DNA from: Pinus tabuliformis | Taxonomy: Eukaryota; Streptophyta; Pinopsida; Pinales; Pinaceae | Direction of reading: 5' to 3' | Assembly (NCBI GenBank): GCA_031772625.1 | Contig: CM062807.1 | Span: 1,148,901,007-1,148,965,006, forward strand | Length of the DNA: 64,000 bases | In this document: positions 58,985 to 64,000 of the stretch, one piece after another | How the letters are laid out: each line of letters opens with the position of its first letter | How positions within the stretch are numbered: the first letter of the stretch is position 1 | Position numbers and translations under genes: made by a program | The notes under the pieces: model-generated | Databases searched by the model: none | Told to the model about the DNA's origin: nothing | What the model saw: only the letters and a program-made list of their open reading frames with translations

Positions 58985-59460
58985 CAAATAAATAAAAATA
59001 TAAATAAACTAGAGGTATGGTAAATAAACAAAACTCATTTTTATATTTACTCCATAAACCGTTTATATTTACGAGAACTCAAAAACGAGGTTTTATTTAG
59101 GTGGAGCCTATGGGCCAAATAATTATTAATACCATGGGCCCAATATCATATTTATAAAAGAGATATGGTAAATAAATAAATATAAAATAAGTATGAAGAG
59201 GTGTGGTAAATAAATAAAAATATATCAAATGGGATTAGAAATCAACATCTAATTATATATGAAGCCTATGGGACAAATACCATGGTAAATAAAAGGGATA
59301 TGATAAATAAATAAAAATATAAATAAATGAGAGGTATGGTAAATAAATAAAAACCTCTTTTTGTATTTACTCCATAAGCTTCTTTATACATTCTAACACC
59401 TAAAAAAGAGGGTTTATTTAGGTGAATCCTATGAGCCAAATTATTATTAATACCATGCAA
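58985..59460. repeat. Dispersed ~155-bp repeat pair with GGTATGGTAAATAAA words
   Basis: About 58985-59140 and 59300-59460 share TATGGTAAATAAATAAAAAT, TTTACTCCATAA, a GAGGTTTTATTTAGGTG-like phrase, CCTATG.GCCAAAT and ATTATTAATACCATG. Shorter copies of the GGTATGGTAAATAAA word lie between. Period is about 315 bp. Confidence 0.75.
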
Positions 59461-59633
59461 AAAAAAATTACTAATCTTAATATTAATATTAAAAGATTAT
59501 TATTATTATTATTGTATTGATATTAATATATTATAATATTAATATTATTAAATTTAATAACTTTGGATTAATACAATATTAAATTTGTTATATCGTAATA
59601 TATTATGATATATATTAACTCTAGATATATATA
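59461..59633. repeat. AT-only low-complexity stretch
   Basis: Runs of ATT and TAATAT with almost no G or C, directly before the purine block. Confidence 0.8.
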
Positions 59634-59858
59634 GGAGCGAGGAACAAAGACATAAAGTGATAGAGGTGGAGACATAGGGGGAGTCGCAAGGGAGAGATGG
59701 AGATAAAGTGACGGAGAGGTGAGAGGAGGAATGTAGATAGAGGGAGGGAGAGGAGTGAGAGAGATAGAGAAGGGTAAGAGAGGGAGAGGGAGACACAAAG
59801 GTGGAGGGGGGAGAGAGAGAAGGAGAGAGGGATGGAGATAGTGAGAGGATTTGAGGGC

Positions 59859-59898
<40 letters not shown>

Positions 59899-60982
59899 GG
59901 GAAGAGAGAGGAAGGTAGGAGAGAAAAGCAGAGAGAGGACTTGTGAGAGAGGACGAGAGAGGGAGGTATACAGAGGTGGAGTTGGAGGGGGAGAGAGGGA
60001 TGGAAGAAGAAAGACATAGAGAGTGATAAGTGGAGAGAGTGAGAGGGAGTGAAAAGGGAGAGATGAAGAGAGAGAGTGTATGATTAGGGGTGACATAAAA
60101 CGACAAATAATGGGAGATAGAGGGGGGGCAGAAGGAGAGAGAAAGAGAGAGGGAGGGATAGAGTAACATAGATGGAGAGAGAGAGAGTGAAGGGTGAAGA
60201 GATAGGATTATAGGGAAAATAGAGAGAGAGGAGAGAGAGAGAGATAGACGGGGGAAGAGAGTGGGAGGTAAGAGAGAATGGAAGATGGAGAGAGTACGAG
60301 ATAGAAAAATTGAGAGACAAGAGGAGAGAGGGAGGGAAAGAGGAGGAGAGAGGGAAGGATAGGGAGATAGAGATGGAGGGGGAGAGATGGAGAGAGTGTG
60401 TGTATGTTTTGGGGTGATATAAAGAGACAAATAAGGAGAGATCGAGAGAATGGGGGCGAGAGGGATAAATGAAAAAGGGGGATATAGTAAAAGAGTTAGA
60501 GAGAGAGAAAGAGAGAGAGAGCGAGGGAGACAAAGGAAGGAAGAGAGAGAGGAAGTGAGAGAGTGGAAAGAGGGAGGGAAAGAGAGATGGAGTTGGAGGG
60601 TGAGAGAGAGAGAGTGACAAGGAATATGGAGAGAGAAGTTGAGAGGATAGTAGGAGGGCAGAGAGATAGAGGTGAGGGAGAGGGAGAGAATGGGAAGATA
60701 AAGAGCAAGAGATGAAGAGAAGGATAGAGGGATAGATAGATAGATTAGAGAAAGAGAGTGTACCTTTTGTGGGTGATATAGAGAGACAAATGGAGATAGA
60801 GATATAGATAAAAAGTGAAGAGAGGGAAGAATAGAGAGATGGGGAGAGGGAGGGACGGAAAGAAAGATTGATATATATGGAGTGAGAGAGCATTTGTGTT
60901 TTGGGATTAAGATAGAGAGACAAAGAAGGAGAGATGGAGGGAGATATAAATAGAGATGGAGGGGGGAGAGAGGGACGAAGAT
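59634..60982. repeat. 1.34-kb polypurine (GA-rich) block
   Basis: The plus strand is overwhelmingly G and A for 1.34 kb, with a nearly pure (AG)n core at about 59861-59895. A pyrimidine-containing phrase of the form GTGTATG, TTTGGGGTGATATA and GAGACAAAT recurs near 60078, 60393, 60750 and 60890. A second phrase (GGGGGAAGAGAG) recurs about 345 bp apart, so there is a higher-order unit of about 320-350 bp. Long minus-strand frames across it (up to 475 codons of Ser, Leu and Pro) follow from the composition and are not credible proteins. Confidence 0.92.
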
Positions 60983-60989
60983 TTCTTGC

Positions 60990-61470
60990 ACTCGATGCAT
61001 TGATTTCAGTGTAGATGGTGATTTCCAATCCAATTTGATTGTTTTCACTATATGCTTTGATTTTAGTGTAGATGTTGATTTCTAATGATATTTTATTGCT
61101 TGTGATAGATGAATTGATTTAAATGTAGATGATTTCTAATCCTATTTGATTACTTGCACTAAATACAACATTGATTTTAGTGTAGATGGTGATTTCTAAT
61201 ACTATTTGATTGCTTGCACTAGATGCATTGATTTTAATGTACATGTTTATTTCTAATAATATTTGATTGCTTGCAATAGATTCATTTATTTCAATGTAGA
61301 CAATTTCTAATCCTATTTGATTACTTGCACTAAATGCATTGATTTTTAATGTATATGGTGGTTTTTAATCCTATTTGATTGCTTACACTAATTGCATTGA
61401 TTTCAGTGTAGATGGTGATTGATTGCTTACACTATATGCATTGATTTGAGTGTAGATGTTGGTTTATAAT
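60990..61470. repeat. 57-bp satellite array, left part
   Basis: About nine monomers beginning GCATTGATTTCAGTGTAGAT, continuing GGTGATTTCTAATCCTATTT and GATTGCTTGCACTA. Starts fall near 60997, 61054, 61111, 61168, 61225, 61281, 61336, 61394 and 61438 (the last after a short unit). It abuts the purine block and is cut at 61470 by a solo LTR. Confidence 0.9.
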
Positions 61471-62522
61471 TGTTGGCTGGATAAATCGTCCTTGCGGACA
61501 AGGCCGATCTCCCTAGTATCTAAAAATATCTAGCAACAAGCAAAACAAACAAATTTACTTTTCTCTAAACATATTGCGATTCATAATAAAAACTATAGAG
61601 GTGTTAGACCCTACCTTAAGTCCAACGCTAGTTTGTGGCAGCCAACCTTCAACTGTCCGAAAGACTTTCCTTTTGAGAATCTGCAAACACAAACAAGCAC
61701 ACATCAAATAACACCTGCATAGCTAATATCATAAAACATGTTCATCATGGTGATCAAGGAGTCCATAAAATAAACTATAAAACACAGCTTATTGAGAAAA
61801 ATAAACTTGATTGTATTAACTTTGAAATAGAAGAAACTTTACAACCTTTGGTGCCTTGATGTTGTACATTCTCTTCCTAGGGTCCAAACAGGAATCTCCT
61901 CTACTTTGACAAGCCTCACACTCTTCCAAATGAGATCAACAAGGTATGTAATCTCTCCTCACATAAGCTCAATTAGGAAGACTAAGTTTCAGCAACATTT
62001 CACCTCAAAAATATTCATCTTTTTTCCTCCCCTGTAACCAGCCCAATGCCTCATTTTATAGTGCATAGGAAGGAAGTTACAGGTCCACCTATGAAGGGAT
62101 AGAGTCCTCCTTCAAAGGGATAAGCTCCTCACATCAAGGGGTTAGCTCCTTAAGGTATGGGATGCATGAACCTCAAAGGAGCGAACTTGCCACCTTAAGA
62201 TTCCTTCTAGAAGCTTCCAGAAATGACTCAAAGTGAGTTTTTAAGAATATATTTGTGCCTTTTGACTTTTAAAGGGGTCCGCACCCATTACACATAGACA
62301 GAGCGGTCAGGTACGTAGGGGACATGACCATTAGATGCGGGACCGCAGGTAATGCTAAGAGAAAGTGTGAAACTAGATTTTTATAGACTTTTGAGGGCTT
62401 TCTCTTCTTTTCAAGGCTTGACATGAAGAACTAAGGTTTAAGACTTGCAAAGGAGGAAAGTATGAGTGGTGATAGACTCACACAGATTGCAGAATGTCAT
62501 GGTGACGATTTTTAGTACAACA
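61471..62522. mobile_element. Solo LTR (1052 bp) inside the satellite
   Basis: Starts TGTTGGCTGG and ends AGTACAACA, with TGTTG/CAACA inverted ends. ATAAT flanks it on both sides (61466-61470 and 62523-62527), a perfect 5-bp target duplication. The satellite continues on the far side. No interior or partner LTR is present, so it is the product of LTR-LTR recombination. It matches none of the other LTRs in the window. Orientation and superfamily are not determined. Confidence 0.85.
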
Positions 62523-62527
62523 ATAAT

Positions 62528-62720
62528 CCTATTTTCTTACTTGCACTATATGCATTGATTTGAGTGTAGATGGTTGTTTATAATAATATTTGCTTACTTG
62601 CAATAGATGCATTGATTTGAGTGTAAATGTTGTTTTCTAATCTTATTTGATTTCTTGTAGTTGATGCATTGATTTCAGTGTAGACATCGATTTATGATTT
62701 TATGTAATTGGATGTATGAA
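62528..62720. repeat. 57-bp satellite array, right part
   Basis: Three more monomers (starts near 62552, 62609 and 62665) of the same unit as 60990-61470, then decay into unique DNA. Confidence 0.88.
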
Positions 62721-64000
62721 GGTACATTAATTTTAATTTGATTGGATTAACATTATAAATTGATTTCAGTGTAAGCACAAAAAATTATTGACAATGTTCA
62801 TTGATTTTTGTGTTCTAGTAATTCAAGCTATTAATTTTGGAGAGAAGTGCACAGAAGGTATGATGTTCACTACAATACCTCAAGCTAAATATTTAAATGG
62901 TTTATGATCTAACCTATACTTTTCATATAATAGATATGAAAAGATGACAAAAGTAACAAGGGTGACAATAAGAATAGTAGAATAAACTAGTTTGAGATTA
63001 ATCACAATGAATACTATTTATAATTGTCTATATTATTATTATTCACTTTTTATATCATTCACCACTATTACATTGTCACTTTACATTCAAAATTTTTATT
63101 TCATCATTTTTCATCATTAAAGTTATTAACAATATTTATCATCTCAACATGAGAAAAATTACAATTAAAATGACTCGATTAATTTGAGATATATTTGGCA
63201 TATTAAAAATGATTATATTAATATTAGATGAAGCTACATAGTATTGATAAAATTAATCATATGTTCATTATAATTTCTTTGGCACCACACAACTGAAACC
63301 AGCCTAGATCCATCTTAACTCTAGATTTATCAAGCACCAAGAGGGATAAAATCTCTCGATCCATCTGTTCTTAATAAACTTCATCATTTTTCTCTTTTTA
63401 ACTTGATAAGGAATTTCTTTTCAATGATTTAGTGATCATTTTATTTAGAATTTTCCTATCATAAACTACCATGAATTTATTTCAAGTAGAAATTAGGGAT
63501 ATCAATCACTTAAATTAATATACTAAGCAATCTATTGTTCATAGAATAAATAATAATATATGAGTTGTTAATGAAATAGAAAGGAAAGTCATCTTCTGTG
63601 AAAAGACTGATATGGTATTTTTCTCTGCTAAACTTATTTTGATTATAGATTTCACAAATATCTTTGTAACATACCTTGGTAACCTCATATGAAAAATGCA
63701 GGGAGTTAGAAATTTTTTACACAAATTACCCCCATTTAAGTTGTGTAACCATTAACAACCACTCTTGTAGTATATTAACATAAACTTTAAGATGTAACCT
63801 TGCATCCATTTCATGATTTATTTACCCACATTAATTAATCACATACGTCACATTATCAACATCACATTATGCAACAAATCAACATCAAAGCAATCACATC
63901 ATTGAACATCGAGATACCATGGAAACTCCTACGATTAAAACTAGCAAACATTTAATTTTATTATTAAATGCTCGTGAGGGTGTTCTCCACTCATTCAATG
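62721..64000. other. AT-rich spacer to window end
   Basis: No gene, tRNA or recognisable element is seen. The only sizeable frame (63539-63724, minus) has no recognisable domain and sits in AT-rich sequence. A stretch near 63300-63370 is a diverged relative of 57980-58090. Confidence 0.4.

Noticed and set aside
59554-61048. Long minus-strand frames (up to 475 codons) rich in Ser, Leu and Pro
   Set aside because: They are the reading of a GA-repeat block in several overlapping frames. There is no domain, no codon signal and no non-repeat sequence.
60990-62720. CRISPR-like regular repeat
   Set aside because: The 57-bp monomers are head-to-tail without unique spacers and lie in a plant genome; it is a satellite.
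63539-63724. 61-codon minus-strand frame near the right edge
   Set aside because: AT-rich sequence, no domain, no supporting context; expected by chance.

Overview
The window is repeat-dominated DNA from a vascular plant with a large genome. The evidence is chromodomain Ty3/gypsy elements, a Tork-like Ty1/copia element, initiator-tRNA(Met) primer sites, LTRs of 1-3 kb, AT-rich spacers, and no recognisable complete host gene. The species cannot be named from this sequence; the nesting density would suit a gymnosperm, a fern or a large-genome angiosperm.

Most of the window is one four-deep nest of LTR elements, all on the minus strand. The outermost and oldest is gypsy X, about 18198-56214. 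A copia element (25935-54653; 5-bp target duplication GCTCT) sits in X's 5' LTR. A chromovirus, gypsy2 (31104-53537; target duplication GCTAG), sits in the copia leader. A third gypsy element, gypsy3 (41179-52784; target duplication GGTCC with one difference), sits in gypsy2's 5' LTR. Gypsy3 looks whole, with one 1994-codon frame. It has an extra RNase H domain placed between protease and reverse transcriptase. LTR divergence falls with depth: X aligns only in patches, copia differs by about a tenth, gypsy2 by about 3% and gypsy3 by about 2%.

Bases 1-9369 are a second copy, about 2% different, of 22990-32289. That stretch covers part of X, the copia element and the first 1.2 kb of a gypsy2 LTR. 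The arrangement fits a direct tandem duplication with a unit of about 22.9 kb running from 9370 to 32289, whose upstream copy runs off the left edge. Just right of the junction lies an 8.1-kb plus-strand LTR element (Y, 9413-17526; target duplication TGACT). Y has only a zinc-knuckle Gag-like protein and a protease and no reverse transcriptase, so it must be non-autonomous.

Right of the nest (56215-64000) the DNA is AT-rich. It holds a 367-bp fold-back (56227-56593), a LINE 3'-end fragment (about 57382-57710), several short tandem duplications, a 1.34-kb polypurine block (59634-60982), and a 57-bp satellite split by a 1052-bp solo LTR (61471-62522; target duplication ATAAT). Inside the outer end of X's 5' LTR, a segment absent from the partner LTR carries what looks like a piece of a host gene with a 115-bp GT-AG intron (55878-56130).

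Divergence figures are eye counts over sampled stretches, not alignments. Retroelement breaks are given only as approximate totals.
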